Below, piece after piece: positions 41,811 through 50,657 of a DNA stretch of 64,000 nucleotides. Position numbers and translations under genes: made by a program. This stretch comes from Mucilaginibacter terrae (lineage in GTDB: Bacteria > Bacteroidota > Bacteroidia > Sphingobacteriales > Sphingobacteriaceae): NCBI RefSeq assembly GCF_031951985.1, contig NZ_JAVLVU010000001.1, forward strand, positions 682,001 to 746,000, given 5' to 3'. The notes beneath the pieces were generated by a model. The model made no database searches, was not told the DNA's origin, and worked only from the letters and a program-made list of their open reading frames with translations. Every line of letters starts with the position of its first letter. Positions within the stretch are counted from its first letter, which is position 1.

Positions 41811-42509
41811 TTAATCCTCGCTATACCGGTCGTTACGCCATGGGTAAGCCGTGTTCGAATAGCCTCTGTCTTCCCAAAAACCTAATTTATCTTCGGTTAA
41901 AAACTCTATTCGCTTTATCCATTTCGAACCTTTCCAGGCGTACAATTGCGGGGTTATCATGCGTGCCGGTCCTCCGTGTTCAATGGGTAAGGGTTGCCCC
42001 TCAAAGGTGTGCACTAACAAAACATCAGGCTTAAGCGCTTCTTCTAACGAGATATTGGTACTATAGGTGTCGTACCCGTAACACATGATGTGAGTTGCAT
42101 TTTCATGCGGATGAACCAGAGCCGCTAAATCAAGCATGCTTACTCCTTTCCAATGCATATTGAGTTTGGACCAAGTGGTTACGCAATGAAAATCGGAAAC
42201 ACCCTTAGTTTGCGGCAACGCTAAAAACTCTTTCCAGGTTAAACGGAGAGGATTTTCAACGGCACCATCTATAGTTAAACGCCAACGATCTAAAGGAATA
42301 TTAGGTTGATAGCCCAGATCCAGCACCGGCCATTTAACCGTTGCCGTTTGCCCAATAGGAATAGTGGGCATACCATGGCGGTTTGGGGCGCCCGACCCGC
42401 GCGGTAAATCATCAGCAACAGATGGTGTTTGCTTCATCTTTTCTTCAAAGCGGGCTTTTAGTTTCATGCGCGCTTCAATAATGCGGTTTAGCTTCTCCTG
42501 TTCTTCCAT
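41811..42509 (-). CDS. Sulfite-oxidase-like molybdopterin oxidoreductase
   Basis: This 232-residue protein is a single oxidoreductase molybdopterin-binding (SUOX/YedY fold) domain: PLRLTWKEFLALPQ, DFHCVTTWSKLNMHWKGV with the Cys that coordinates Mo, HENATHIMCYGYD, HTFEGQPLPIEHGGPARM and GWKWIKRIEFL-like AWKGSKWIKRIEFL. There is no Tat signal, so it should be cytoplasmic, unlike MsrP/YedY. The physiological substrate of these short soluble homologues is unknown. It has its own -7 element in the 41-bp gap upstream. Confidence 0.88.
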   Translation of the reverse strand: MEEQEKLNRIIEARMKLKARFEEKMKQTPSVADDLPRGSGAPNRHGMPTIPIGQTATVKWPVLDLGYQPNIPLDRWRLTIDGAVENPLRLTWKEFLALPQTKGVSDFHCVTTWSKLNMHWKGVSMLDLAALVHPHENATHIMCYGYDTYSTNISLEEALKPDVLLVHTFEGQPLPIEHGGPARMITPQLYAWKGSKWIKRIEFLTEDKLGFWEDRGYSNTAYPWRNDRYSED

Positions 42510-42535
42510 GGCCGTGTGGTTTATCCAAATTTAAC

Positions 42536-42543
42536 TAAATGGG
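42536..42543 (-). promoter_or_regulatory. Bacteroidota -7 element (TAAATTTG on minus strand)
   Basis: TAnnTTTG match 26 bp upstream of the molybdopterin oxidoreductase ATG, inside the short gap after the FAD/Fe-S dehydrogenase gene. Confidence 0.45.
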
Positions 42544-42550
42544 TGGGCAT

Positions 42551-45457
42551 TTACTTTAAAGCATCAAACAATATTTCTACCGGGTGCAGGGCTTTAACAC
42601 CAGCCCCGTCTTTAATTTGATGGCGGCAGCTGGTTCCGGTAGCCGCAATAACAACATCCTGTGGTTTGTTACGCACGGCTGGCAACAAAACCAACTTAGC
42701 AATTTGCATCGATAGCTCATAATGTTCCTTTTCGTAACCAAATGAACCGGCCATACCGCAGCAACCCGATGGTATAATTTCAACCGAGTAATTTTCGGGA
42801 AAACACAGGATTTGCTGGGATGCTGTGAGGGCATTTAAGGCTTTTTGCTGGCAATGCCCGTGTAGTTTAATGTGCTGTTTATCACCCCTGAATTGCTCTT
42901 TATGAATATTGCCCAAACGCATTTCATTAGCCAAAAACTCATCAATAATGAAAGAGTTTGCCGCTAACTGTTTGGCATTTTCTATTAGTTCTTCATCCAC
43001 CAAATCAACGTACTCGTCTCTGAATGTGAGTATGGCCGATGGTTCGATGCCAATCAGTGGAGCATCTTTAGTTATGAGCCGACTCAGCGATCGGACATTC
43101 TTATTAGCCAGCTTTTTGGCATTGCGTAACAAGCCTTTGGAGATGGATGCACGTCCGCTTTCAACATGTTTGGCAATAATAACTTCGTACCCTAAGCGCT
43201 CCAATAGTTGAATGGCTTTTATTCCAATTTGAGTGTCCTGATAATTGGTAAACTCATCACAAAACAGGTAAACTTTTTTAGGAGATGGAATTGTTTTATG
43301 CTTTTTATACCAGCTACTTAAAGTGAATTTATACAACTCAGGAATTGAGCGTTCAGCTGCAAAACCAATCAGGCTTTTAACTGCTTTGCTCACTACACCA
43401 TTGGTCATTATAAAGTTGTAAATGCCCGGCATTATGGACCCCATTTTTGCCGATCGTGCATAACCTGCAATCAGCCTCGACCGCAGCGGCACACCATTTT
43501 CATCCTGGTACTGCTGCAAAAATTCGGCCTTAAGCTTGGCCATATCCACGTTTGACGGGCACTCCGATTTGCAGCCTTTGCAACTCAAACATAAATCCAT
43601 CACCTCTTTAATTTCGGGATGATTAAAGCGGTTGGCTTGTTCAGAGTTGGTTAAAAATGTACGTAATATATTGGCTCGTGCCCGTGTGGTATCTTTCTCG
43701 TTACGGGTGGCCATGTAAGATGGGCACATGGTACCGCCCATTAAATGCGATTTACGGCAATCGCCCGAGCCATTGCATTGCTCGGCATGTTGTAAAACGT
43801 TTTGACCATTATAGCGGAAAACTGTTTTAATATCAGGTGTTTGCTGTCCGGGTGTATACCGCAAACTGGTATTCATAGGAGGCGTGTCAACAATTTTGCC
43901 GGGATTGAAAATATGTTGCGGGTCCCATGTACTCTTGAGGTCTTTAAGCAATTGATAGTTTTTAGCGCCTATCATCTGCTCAATAAACTCGCCCCGTAAA
44001 CGGCCATCCCCATGCTCTCCGCTTAATGAGCCTTTATACTTTTTAACCAATATGGCAATTTCCTGCGCTATAATTCGGAACAGGCGGTTACCTTCTTCGG
44101 TCTTTAAATTAAGTATAGGCCGCAAATGTATTTCGCCCGACCCGGCATGGGCATAATGCACCGCATACAAATCGTACTTTTTAAGTATTTGGTTAAAGTC
44201 GGCAATGTAGGCAGGCAAATCTTCTACATCAACCGCAGTGTCTTCAATTACCGCAACGGGCTTAGCATCGCCTGGAATGTTACTTAACAAACCTAAACCG
44301 GCTTTACGCAATGCCCATATGCGCTTGGTATCATTACCAAACAATAACGGGTAATGGTAGCCAAAACCAGCGGCACGCATTTCGGTTTCAACCTGCGTGG
44401 CAATCGCCTCTACCTCTTTACGGGTGTTGCGAGCGAACTCCACCACCAAGATAGCTCCAGGATCTCCCTGCACAAAGAAACGGTTCTGGCTTTGTTCAAT
44501 GTTGTCTTTGGTACATTCTAATATGTAATGGTCAATCAGCTCACTGGCGCTTGGTTTGTACTTTAGAGCGATGAGGTTGGCGCGCAAGGCTTCATCTACA
44601 TTGTTAAAGTGGATGCAGAGCAATCCCACCTCGGGCGGTGGCAAAGGCACCACATTAAGTTTAATTTCGGTTATAAAAGCCAGTGTGCCTTCTGATCCTG
44701 CAATGAGCTTGCAAAAGTTAAAATCACCGCTACCTGCTGTAAAAGGATTGGTATCGAGCAACATATCAATCGCATAGCCCGTATTACGCCGCTCAATGCT
44801 TTTCTTAGGGAACTCGCGCCTGATTTCTTCCTGATTTTCGTAATTGCTTAACTGTGTACGTATAGACCGGTAGATGTTTGCTTCTAAGGTGTCGCCCTCA
44901 CCTTTTGCAATAAACTCATCAAAATTTAGCGCCTTAAACACCACTTCCGAGCCATCGCTCAGGATGGCTTTAACTTCCAGTAAGTGTTCACGTGTACTTT
45001 TATGGATTATTGAATTTGAACCACATGAATTATTACCCACCATACCGCCAATCATCGCCCGGTTAGCGGTTGAGGTTTCGGGGCCGAAGAAAAGCCCATG
45101 AGGTTTCAAAAACAAGTTCAGCTCATCGCGTACTACGCCCGGTTGCACACGCACCCATTTTTCGCCAGCGTTAAGCTCGAGTATTTGGGTAAGACGTTTA
45201 GATACATCAACCACAATACCCTTACCCACCACCTGCCCGGCAAGCGAGGTGCCGGCGGTGCGCGGAATTATTGAGGTGCTGTGATTCCGGGCAAAATCAA
45301 TCAGCCTCTTAATATCGGCCACATTGCGCGGAATAGCTACGGCTAAAGGCATTTCAGCGTACACCGAAGCATCAGTAGCGTACAACGTGCGCATGGTTTC
45401 ATCGGTATACAAATCCCCTTCTAATCCTGCGGCTAACTCCCTTAACTTATCCTGCAT
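42551..45457 (-). CDS. FAD-linked oxidase with Fe-S and CCG domains (YdiJ/D-2-hydroxyglutarate dehydrogenase-like)
   Basis: This 968-residue flavo-iron-sulfur protein contains an FAD_binding_4 (PCMH) domain at about 30-210 (SIIPRTAGTSLAGQ, NRAMIGGMVGNNSCGSNSI), FAD-oxidase C (about 250-490, HYAHAGSGEIHLRPIL, SGEHGDGRLRGEF), two 4Fe-4S clusters (CNGSGDCRK..MCPSY and CLSCKGCKSECP) and C-terminal CCG motifs (HCQQKAL, GCCGMAGSFGYE). This layout equals E. coli YdiJ, a D-2-hydroxyglutarate dehydrogenase, and also resembles respiratory D-lactate dehydrogenases. The upstream gene encodes a DUF1338/HglS-like enzyme that would make D-2-hydroxyglutarate, which favours the first choice. Start: ATG at 45457, nine bases after the DUF1338 stop; a TTG at 45463 is less likely. 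Confidence 0.85.
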   Translation of the reverse strand: MQDKLRELAAGLEGDLYTDETMRTLYATDASVYAEMPLAVAIPRNVADIKRLIDFARNHSTSIIPRTAGTSLAGQVVGKGIVVDVSKRLTQILELNAGEKWVRVQPGVVRDELNLFLKPHGLFFGPETSTANRAMIGGMVGNNSCGSNSIIHKSTREHLLEVKAILSDGSEVVFKALNFDEFIAKGEGDTLEANIYRSIRTQLSNYENQEEIRREFPKKSIERRNTGYAIDMLLDTNPFTAGSGDFNFCKLIAGSEGTLAFITEIKLNVVPLPPPEVGLLCIHFNNVDEALRANLIALKYKPSASELIDHYILECTKDNIEQSQNRFFVQGDPGAILVVEFARNTRKEVEAIATQVETEMRAAGFGYHYPLLFGNDTKRIWALRKAGLGLLSNIPGDAKPVAVIEDTAVDVEDLPAYIADFNQILKKYDLYAVHYAHAGSGEIHLRPILNLKTEEGNRLFRIIAQEIAILVKKYKGSLSGEHGDGRLRGEFIEQMIGAKNYQLLKDLKSTWDPQHIFNPGKIVDTPPMNTSLRYTPGQQTPDIKTVFRYNGQNVLQHAEQCNGSGDCRKSHLMGGTMCPSYMATRNEKDTTRARANILRTFLTNSEQANRFNHPEIKEVMDLCLSCKGCKSECPSNVDMAKLKAEFLQQYQDENGVPLRSRLIAGYARSAKMGSIMPGIYNFIMTNGVVSKAVKSLIGFAAERSIPELYKFTLSSWYKKHKTIPSPKKVYLFCDEFTNYQDTQIGIKAIQLLERLGYEVIIAKHVESGRASISKGLLRNAKKLANKNVRSLSRLITKDAPLIGIEPSAILTFRDEYVDLVDEELIENAKQLAANSFIIDEFLANEMRLGNIHKEQFRGDKQHIKLHGHCQQKALNALTASQQILCFPENYSVEIIPSGCCGMAGSFGYEKEHYELSMQIAKLVLLPAVRNKPQDVVIAATGTSCRHQIKDGAGVKALHPVEILFDALK

Positions 45458-45466
45458 GTACAATTT

Positions 45467-46372
45467 TTACGACTTGGTTTGGCCGGTGTAAGTGCTTTCA
45501 AAAATCTTATCGGCATTATTGGTTTCAAAACCATCGCGGCGGTGTGCATTCGTAATTTCGCCAGCAGGCAGGTTTGCATATTGGGGCAGTATCAAACGCT
45601 CGGCAAATTCTACGTAACTGCCTGCAATACTCATGGTATCTCCATCAGCAAAGGTAGCTTCCTGCATTTCGGCCACGGTACTGCTTTGTTTAAGTAGTTT
45701 ATCGCCGCTTATTTTGATAATTCCGCCCGAATTGTTAAGCTTAATTCCAAGAGATTCTACAAAGGTGTCAAATTCCTCCAGCGTATTGTAGCCATCATTG
45801 AGCGCATGCACACTAATGGTGTAATGATTTAAATAATAGCGGTTGTAAATTACCCAGGCAGCATACTCGCTTTCTTCCAACAGCTTTACATAATCGGCTT
45901 TGGTGGGTAGAGGCCATAACGATTGGTGGAAGAACTCACCTATCTGCTCGCCATTATTTAAGTCGAGACTGTCCACCGGGTCGGCCTGTATAGGGTCGGT
46001 ATATTGATGTATGATCTGCTGTACTTCAGGCGAAAGCTGGTCTACTACCAATTCGCTCATAAAAATGCGTGGGTATTCTTCGGTTGGTGGAGCGTACCAG
46101 TAAGCATTGAGTTTTTTACCCTCAAAATAATAGTAATCGCGCTTTTGATAGCCATGATGAAGGAATATCTTTTCAAACGATTGTATACCTAAATGTGGCA
46201 CCCCTAACGTCCGGAACGCAATATGGTCATTCACAATTTCATGCTGCGAGCCCACCACGCCATGCTCAACCAGGGCATTCGTTATTTTTTTAACTGCCGG
46301 GACTTTTTCCTGATAACGTTCAAAAAGCATATTCAGAAATGTATCTAACGGGGTTTGGTGGCTAAACTTCAT
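45467..46372 (-). CDS. DUF1338 / 2-oxoadipate dioxygenase-decarboxylase-like (HglS family)
   Basis: This 301-residue protein of the DUF1338 family has a VOC-related fold. H50 and R54 in HIAFRTLG have the same spacing as the metal-binding His and substrate-binding Arg of Pseudomonas HglS; further candidate ligands are the His of ISVHALNDG and the Glu of SYVEFAERL. HglS turns 2-oxoadipate into D-2-hydroxyglutarate with O2, a step of lysine catabolism. It is shorter than HglS (about 460), like the short form of the family. It is co-transcribed with the FAD/Fe-S dehydrogenase gene, which would oxidise the product to 2-oxoglutarate. Confidence 0.82.
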   Translation of the reverse strand: MKFSHQTPLDTFLNMLFERYQEKVPAVKKITNALVEHGVVGSQHEIVNDHIAFRTLGVPHLGIQSFEKIFLHHGYQKRDYYYFEGKKLNAYWYAPPTEEYPRIFMSELVVDQLSPEVQQIIHQYTDPIQADPVDSLDLNNGEQIGEFFHQSLWPLPTKADYVKLLEESEYAAWVIYNRYYLNHYTISVHALNDGYNTLEEFDTFVESLGIKLNNSGGIIKISGDKLLKQSSTVAEMQEATFADGDTMSIAGSYVEFAERLILPQYANLPAGEITNAHRRDGFETNNADKIFESTYTGQTKS

Positions 46373-46445
46373 ATCTCTCAGGGTTTACATGAGTAAATAT
46401 AAGAGGAATACGCGCTTGTTCAGCAAAATGCCACAAACATGTTAG

Positions 46446-47633
46446 CTACGTAGTGGGATGAAACGGGTTGAAGTTACGCTGCGTAATTTCCATGCCTGCC
46501 GCCCTGCACACCGTTTTATTGCCAAACTTGAAGTTAATGGTATCCATTGCTTTGTAGAGCTTTATTTGCTCCTCGTTATCTTCAAACAAATTAATTTGAT
46601 AACTGCCGCTGCAAAGCTGGCTCAACTTAACGCCTATTAATCGTACGGGCCGATGTTGGTTCCAGGCACGTTTAAGCAGGTTTTTAATTCCGGGAATAAG
46701 AATATGTTCAGCTGAGGTAAGCGCAATTTTCTCTTGCAGGGTATGAGTTTCGAAGTTGGCATAACGCACCTTAATAGCCAGGCATGATGCCAGCTTATTC
46801 TCGCTCCTCAGCTTGAAAGCCAGTTCTTCGGTCATTGACACCAGGATGGTTTCGAGCTGGCGGCGGTCTGCAGTATCTTCATGAAAAGTATGCTCGGTAG
46901 AAATAGATTTACGGTCGCTGTGCGGAACAATCTCACTGTCGTCAATACCATGGGCTTTATCCCAAATGTATTTACCGGCTTTGCCAAACAGGCTTTCTAA
47001 AAAACGGATATTGGTTTTTTGCAGGTCGCCAATTTTTTCGATGCCGTATTTGTAGAGTTTTTCGCAGGTTTTTTTACCAAGCATAGGTATTTTGCCAATG
47101 TTGAGCGGAGCCATAAACTCCTTTTCAAACCCGTGAGGTATACGCAACTGCCCGTTAGGCTTAGCTTGGTTAGTGGCCATTTTAGCAACCGTTTTGCACG
47201 ATGCCATGCCGAAAGATATAGGCAAGCCGGTTTCATTGATCACGCGCTGGCGCAGGTCGATTGCCAGTTGGTAAGGGTCATAAAAGCGATCCATGCCGGT
47301 AAGGTCTATATAAAACTCATCAACCGAGGTTTTTTGGTACAAGGGTACCGAATCATGAATAATCTGTGTTACCTCCCGCGAGGCTTCTGAATATCGCCCG
47401 TGACTACCCTTTAAAAATATGGCATGGGGGCATAACCTGTACGCCTGGCTGCTGGGCATGGCCGAGTGTATACCATAGGCACGGGCCTCATAACTGCACG
47501 AGGCCACTACTCCCCGCTCCTTTGAGCCGCCGATGATTACCGGTTTGCCAATCAGATCAGGATTCAACCGACGTTCAACCGATACAAAAAACGAATCAAG
47601 ATCAATATGTACAATATGCCTTTGCGCTTCCAC
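46446..47633 (-). CDS. dinB: DNA polymerase IV (Y family)
   Basis: This 395-residue Y-family translesion polymerase has catalytic HIDLDSFFVSVER and SVDEFYIDLTGM acidic motifs, the steric-gate region SCSYEARAYGIHSAMP, thumb helix-hairpin-helix LGKKTCEKLYKYGIEKIGDL and a little-finger domain (STEHTFHEDTADRRQLE). It copies past damaged or mismatched bases. A canonical C-terminal clamp-binding peptide is not obvious; QINLFED at about 350 could serve. Start: GTG at 47633 (VEAQRHIVHIDLD) directly before the first catalytic motif; no ATG is nearer. It is divergent from the 2H phosphoesterase gene with 73 bp between. Confidence 0.92.
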   Translation of the reverse strand: MEAQRHIVHIDLDSFFVSVERRLNPDLIGKPVIIGGSKERGVVASCSYEARAYGIHSAMPSSQAYRLCPHAIFLKGSHGRYSEASREVTQIIHDSVPLYQKTSVDEFYIDLTGMDRFYDPYQLAIDLRQRVINETGLPISFGMASCKTVAKMATNQAKPNGQLRIPHGFEKEFMAPLNIGKIPMLGKKTCEKLYKYGIEKIGDLQKTNIRFLESLFGKAGKYIWDKAHGIDDSEIVPHSDRKSISTEHTFHEDTADRRQLETILVSMTEELAFKLRSENKLASCLAIKVRYANFETHTLQEKIALTSAEHILIPGIKNLLKRAWNQHRPVRLIGVKLSQLCSGSYQINLFEDNEEQIKLYKAMDTINFKFGNKTVCRAAGMEITQRNFNPFHPTT

Positions 47634-47706
47634 AATACAAATGTTGAAAAATCATTTGATATTTTACTAATTTTATTAGCAATTTTGTGTTGTAAAATTT
47701 ATTGCG

Positions 47707-48261
47707 ATGAATGATTATAACGATTACTTATTTCTGCTCGAACCATCGGATGTGGTGAAAAAACAGGTAGAGCACTGCAAACTAAAAGCAAGCGAATATA
47801 TAGGCACCTACCCTGGTGTTAAAGGTACGGCGCACTTGAGTATATGTATGCTGGAACGGCAAAAACCGCATATTATTAATTCGTTTATTGAATCGATTAA
47901 GAATAAAATTAACAGTATGCCGCCTGTTACACTCCAGGTTAATGGCTTTGAATACTTTGTTCATGGCGAAGACCGTATGACAATTTACGCCGCCATTAAA
48001 CCAACTTTTAAAAGCGATAACTGGTTTGCGCTTTTACGCAAGCAACTAAATACTAAAAAGCTCATTACACCACACATCACAGTTACCAAACATATTACAA
48101 CAGATGATTTTTACAAGCTATGGCGCGAACTGCGTTTAGTGCCTTATAAAGAAAGCTTTACGGTTGATAAGCTTACCATTTTGGTTAAAGAAACCTTTAA
48201 GCCTAACGCAAAATATGATATTTATGAAAGGCTATATTTTAAGAACGAACTAAAGTACTAA
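47707..48261 (+). CDS. 2H phosphoesterase superfamily (2'-5' RNA ligase-like) protein
   Basis: This 184-residue protein has two HxS/T motifs, GTAHLSICML at about 38-47 and TPHITVTKH at about 120, at the spacing of the 2H phosphoesterases (LigT/ThpR, CPDase, YjcG types). These hydrolyse cyclic phosphates or 2'-5' bonds. The FYKLWRELRLVPYKESFTVDKLTIL segment follows as usual. The true substrate is unknown. Between this gene and the next lies the SRP RNA. Confidence 0.85.
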   Translation: MNDYNDYLFLLEPSDVVKKQVEHCKLKASEYIGTYPGVKGTAHLSICMLERQKPHIINSFIESIKNKINSMPPVTLQVNGFEYFVHGEDRMTIYAAIKPTFKSDNWFALLRKQLNTKKLITPHITVTKHITTDDFYKLWRELRLVPYKESFTVDKLTILVKETFKPNAKYDIYERLYFKNELKY

Positions 48262-48336
48262 ACAATTTTTTCGGGTTGACCATCAACCCCTTAACAACAA
48301 CTTTACATTTAATTAGCCAAAAACCGTAAAAATTTC

Positions 48337-48344
48337 TACTTTTG
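48337..48344 (+). promoter_or_regulatory. Bacteroidota -7 element of the SRP RNA gene (TACTTTTG)
   Basis: Exact TAnnTTTG match ending five bases before the predicted 5' end of the SRP RNA, the normal distance between -7 element and transcription start. Confidence 0.65.
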
Positions 48345-48348
48345 TGAC

Positions 48349-48446
48349 GGGTAAGTCTTTTACGACCAGCTCCTCTTGAACTCCCCCAGGGTGGGAACGC
48401 AGCAAGGGTAGAGAGTTGAGCGGTGCGATAGAAGTAGCTTACCCAT
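48349..48446 (+). ncRNA. ffs: Signal recognition particle RNA (4.5S, small bacterial type)
   Basis: The terminal stem GGGTAAG/CTTACCC encloses a hairpin with the conserved apical part: CTCCCCCAGGGTGGGAACGCAG, then CAAGGGTAGAGAG, which corresponds to the GNAR tetraloop and asymmetric-loop region of bacterial SRP RNA that binds Ffh. Length about 98 bases. An exact -7 element precedes it, and a U-rich tract (CATTTTTATTTT) follows. It forms the SRP with Ffh for membrane targeting. Ends are estimated from the terminal pairing, to within a few bases. Confidence 0.92.
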
Positions 48447-48576
48447 TTTTATTTTCCGGGATTTTTCGTCTTTACATTCTCCTTTCCCACCCCTACCATC
48501 ATATCAATATCATTATACTACTTAATCTACGCGGTTTGTGTGTTTTGCGCGTTTAAATCCTTTAAATTGGGCAAAC

Positions 48577-48858
48577 ATGCAAGTAAAACATCATACCACA
48601 GGCGAAGACGGGATTTTTTATATAGATGAGGATGGCAAACGCCTGGGCGATATGCGCTATATGATTGTCAACAACAACCAGATGGATATTTACCATACCG
48701 AGGTTGAAGTAGATGCCGAGGGCAAAGGGCTGGGTAAACAACTGATTGATGCCGGTGTAATTTATGCACGCGAAAAGCATTATAAAATTATTCCATCATG
48801 TACATTTGCCAAATCGGTTTTTACCAATAACCAGGACTATAAAGACGTGCTGGCTTAA
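48577..48858 (+). CDS. Small GNAT-like acetyltransferase (YjdJ/NATD1 type)
   Basis: This minimal GNAT domain of 93 residues starts at ATG 48577 (MQVKHHTTGEDG); a frame upstream opens 13 codons earlier but lacks a plausible start. Motifs are FYIDEDGKRLGDMRYM, IYHTEVEVDAEGKGLGKQLIDAGVIYA and IIPSCTFAKSVF, with the Cys near the end as in COG2388. It is a paralogue of the gene at 34513-34797. It lies 15 bp before the YpdA-like reductase gene, so both are probably one transcript. Confidence 0.85.
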   Translation: MQVKHHTTGEDGIFYIDEDGKRLGDMRYMIVNNNQMDIYHTEVEVDAEGKGLGKQLIDAGVIYAREKHYKIIPSCTFAKSVFTNNQDYKDVLA

Positions 48859-48873
48859 ACATTCTTTTAAACT

Positions 48874-49848
48874 ATGCTCGATATTGTAATTATTGGCGGT
48901 GGCCCCATTGGTTTAACCTGCGGACTGGCCGCTCAAAAGGCTGGCCTAAGCTTTGTTATACTCGAAAAAGGTACGCTGGTTAATTCATTATATAATTACC
49001 CATCAACCATGACCTTCTTTTCTACATCGGAGAAGCTCGAAATTGGTGGTTATCCCTTTGCTACTACTCATGTAAAACCTAACCGGGCCGATGCACTGGA
49101 GTATTACCGCAGGGTAGCATTGAGTAATGAATTGCCGTTACGTTTATTTGAAGAAGTTTTGACCGTTGATTTAATTGATGGTGCCGAACACAACACTAAT
49201 GCTTACAGGGTTGTTACGACCAAGGGCATTTACGAGGCTAAGCGTATTATAATAGCTACCGGTTTTTATGATATAGCTGTAAATCTTGATATACCGGGTG
49301 AAGAATTGCCCAAGGTTAAGCACTACTATCAGGACCCGCATTTTTACACCTTGCAAAAAGTGGTTGTGGTGGGTGCCAGTAATTCATCGGTTGATGTGGC
49401 GTTGGAAACTTACCGCAAAGGTGCCGAGGTTACTATGGTAGTGCGCGATGGCCAAATTAGTAACAGGGTAAAATACTGGGTTCGTCCGGATATTTCAAAC
49501 CGTATTGAGGAAGGCAGCATTAAGGCTTACTTTAATTCGAACCTGAAAGCCATACGCGAGCATGAGGTGGATATTGAGACTCCCGATGGCATTATTACGA
49601 TCGCTAACGATTTTGTAATGGCCATGACGGGCTACAAACCTAACTTCAATTTCCTGAAAAAAGTAGGTATAAAGTTATCTGAAGATGGCAAATACATCCC
49701 GCAATACAACCCCGAAACCATGGAAACCAACTTGCCCGGTATTTATTTGGCCGGCGTGGTTTGTGGTGGCATGGATACCCATTTGTGGTTTATTGAAAAC
49801 TCACGGGTACATGCCGAAATGATTTTAGGAGATATACTTAGCAAGTAA
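48874..49848 (+). CDS. ypdA: YpdA-like bacillithiol-disulfide reductase
   Basis: This 324-residue FAD/NAD(P) oxidoreductase has FAD motif IIGGGPIGLTCGLAAQKAG, the family-typical SLYNYPSTMTFFSTSEKLEIGG and the NADPH motif VVGASNSSVDVALE, ending with GIYLAGVVCGG. There is no CxxC, as in YpdA. YpdA reduces bacillithiol disulfide with NADPH in Firmicutes, and homologues exist in Bacteroidota. Bacillithiol biosynthesis genes are not in this window, so the role is by family only. It ends in a 50-bp palindrome that contains its stop codon. Confidence 0.87.
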   Translation: MLDIVIIGGGPIGLTCGLAAQKAGLSFVILEKGTLVNSLYNYPSTMTFFSTSEKLEIGGYPFATTHVKPNRADALEYYRRVALSNELPLRLFEEVLTVDLIDGAEHNTNAYRVVTTKGIYEAKRIIIATGFYDIAVNLDIPGEELPKVKHYYQDPHFYTLQKVVVVGASNSSVDVALETYRKGAEVTMVVRDGQISNRVKYWVRPDISNRIEEGSIKAYFNSNLKAIREHEVDIETPDGIITIANDFVMAMTGYKPNFNFLKKVGIKLSEDGKYIPQYNPETMETNLPGIYLAGVVCGGMDTHLWFIENSRVHAEMILGDILSK

Positions 49849-49896
49849 TAACAAAAAGGCCATGCTGAAATATTTCAGCATGGCCTTTTTGTTATT
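49847..49896. terminator. Perfect 50-bp palindromic bidirectional terminator
   Basis: AATAACAAAAAGGCCATGCT plus GAAAT, then its exact reverse complement, centred at 49871/49872. It includes two bases of the ypdA TAA stop and lies between convergent genes, with A and T runs inside the stem giving the U-tract both ways. Confidence 0.9.
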
Positions 49897-49914
49897 GATA
49901 TAATTTTTTAGCTA

Positions 49915-50505
49915 TTAAGCAGTAGCTCGCTCAGTTGTTTTAACCGTATACCTGTTTTTCACAAAAGCATATCCTCCAAAAAGAACCGCACCAAATATTG
50001 CATCTGCAAGCAACATATTGCGCTCAAACGGAATAGCCAATAAAAGCGATTCGAAATAACCTAACAGGCCTTTGTCATAATAACTGCTGTATAGCCAAGG
50101 CTCAATGTCGGTTAACAGCCAGTGTACGGCTACGCTGGCCAATGATGCAAGCAATACATTGGTAACGTTTGCTTTTTTTATTAAGCTGCCAATAAAAACC
50201 ATAATAATTAGGCTTCCGTATAACCACAAAGCACTGTTGCCATACCATAACACAATTTTACTCATGTACAGGTAATTGATAAAAATATCGGTTACAAAAA
50301 GTGTAATTATTGATACCAGTCCAGCTTTCCATTTATCAGCAAAGTAAGCTCCGCCAAATATAGCTACCGCCCCCATAGGCGTAAAATTACTTAGGATTGG
50401 AAAATTGAAGCTTAACAGGCGCATTAGTCCGGTTGATATTACCGAGGCCAGTATAACCCATATTAAAGCGGGAACGCTAAGCTTAATTTTTTGTATTGAC
50501 GACAT
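49915..50505 (-). CDS. DUF6580 family membrane protein
   Basis: This 196-residue protein has about six hydrophobic helices and the family-typical SNFTPMGAVAIFGGAYFADKW and LLADAIFGAVLFGGYAF. The fold recalls ECF-type S components, and members are annotated as putative transport proteins. I see no energy-coupling partner genes here and cannot name the solute. Its own -7 element is 26 bp upstream. It ends at the shared palindromic terminator. Confidence 0.78.
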   Translation of the reverse strand: MSSIQKIKLSVPALIWVILASVISTGLMRLLSFNFPILSNFTPMGAVAIFGGAYFADKWKAGLVSIITLFVTDIFINYLYMSKIVLWYGNSALWLYGSLIIMVFIGSLIKKANVTNVLLASLASVAVHWLLTDIEPWLYSSYYDKGLLGYFESLLLAIPFERNMLLADAIFGAVLFGGYAFVKNRYTVKTTERATA

Positions 50506-50530
50506 TTTTATTCGGGGATGTTAATGTTAG

Positions 50531-50538
50531 CAAAGTTA
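50531..50538 (-). promoter_or_regulatory. Bacteroidota -7 element (TAACTTTG on minus strand)
   Basis: Exact TAnnTTTG match 25 bp upstream of the DUF6580 gene start. Confidence 0.5.
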
Positions 50539-50657
50539 TTAAAAATATGGTAATGGCGATTGAACGGCTAAACATTCGCAGAGGTAAATAAAATTTCAGT
50601 TAACGAAAACTTTAAATTAAAACGATGTGTTTATCAAATACCTATAAAAACATTGTT

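Noticed and set aside
49915..50505. Cobalamin riboswitch before the DUF6580 gene
   Set aside because: The space upstream is short and carries only a -7 element; no B12-box-like sequence is visible.
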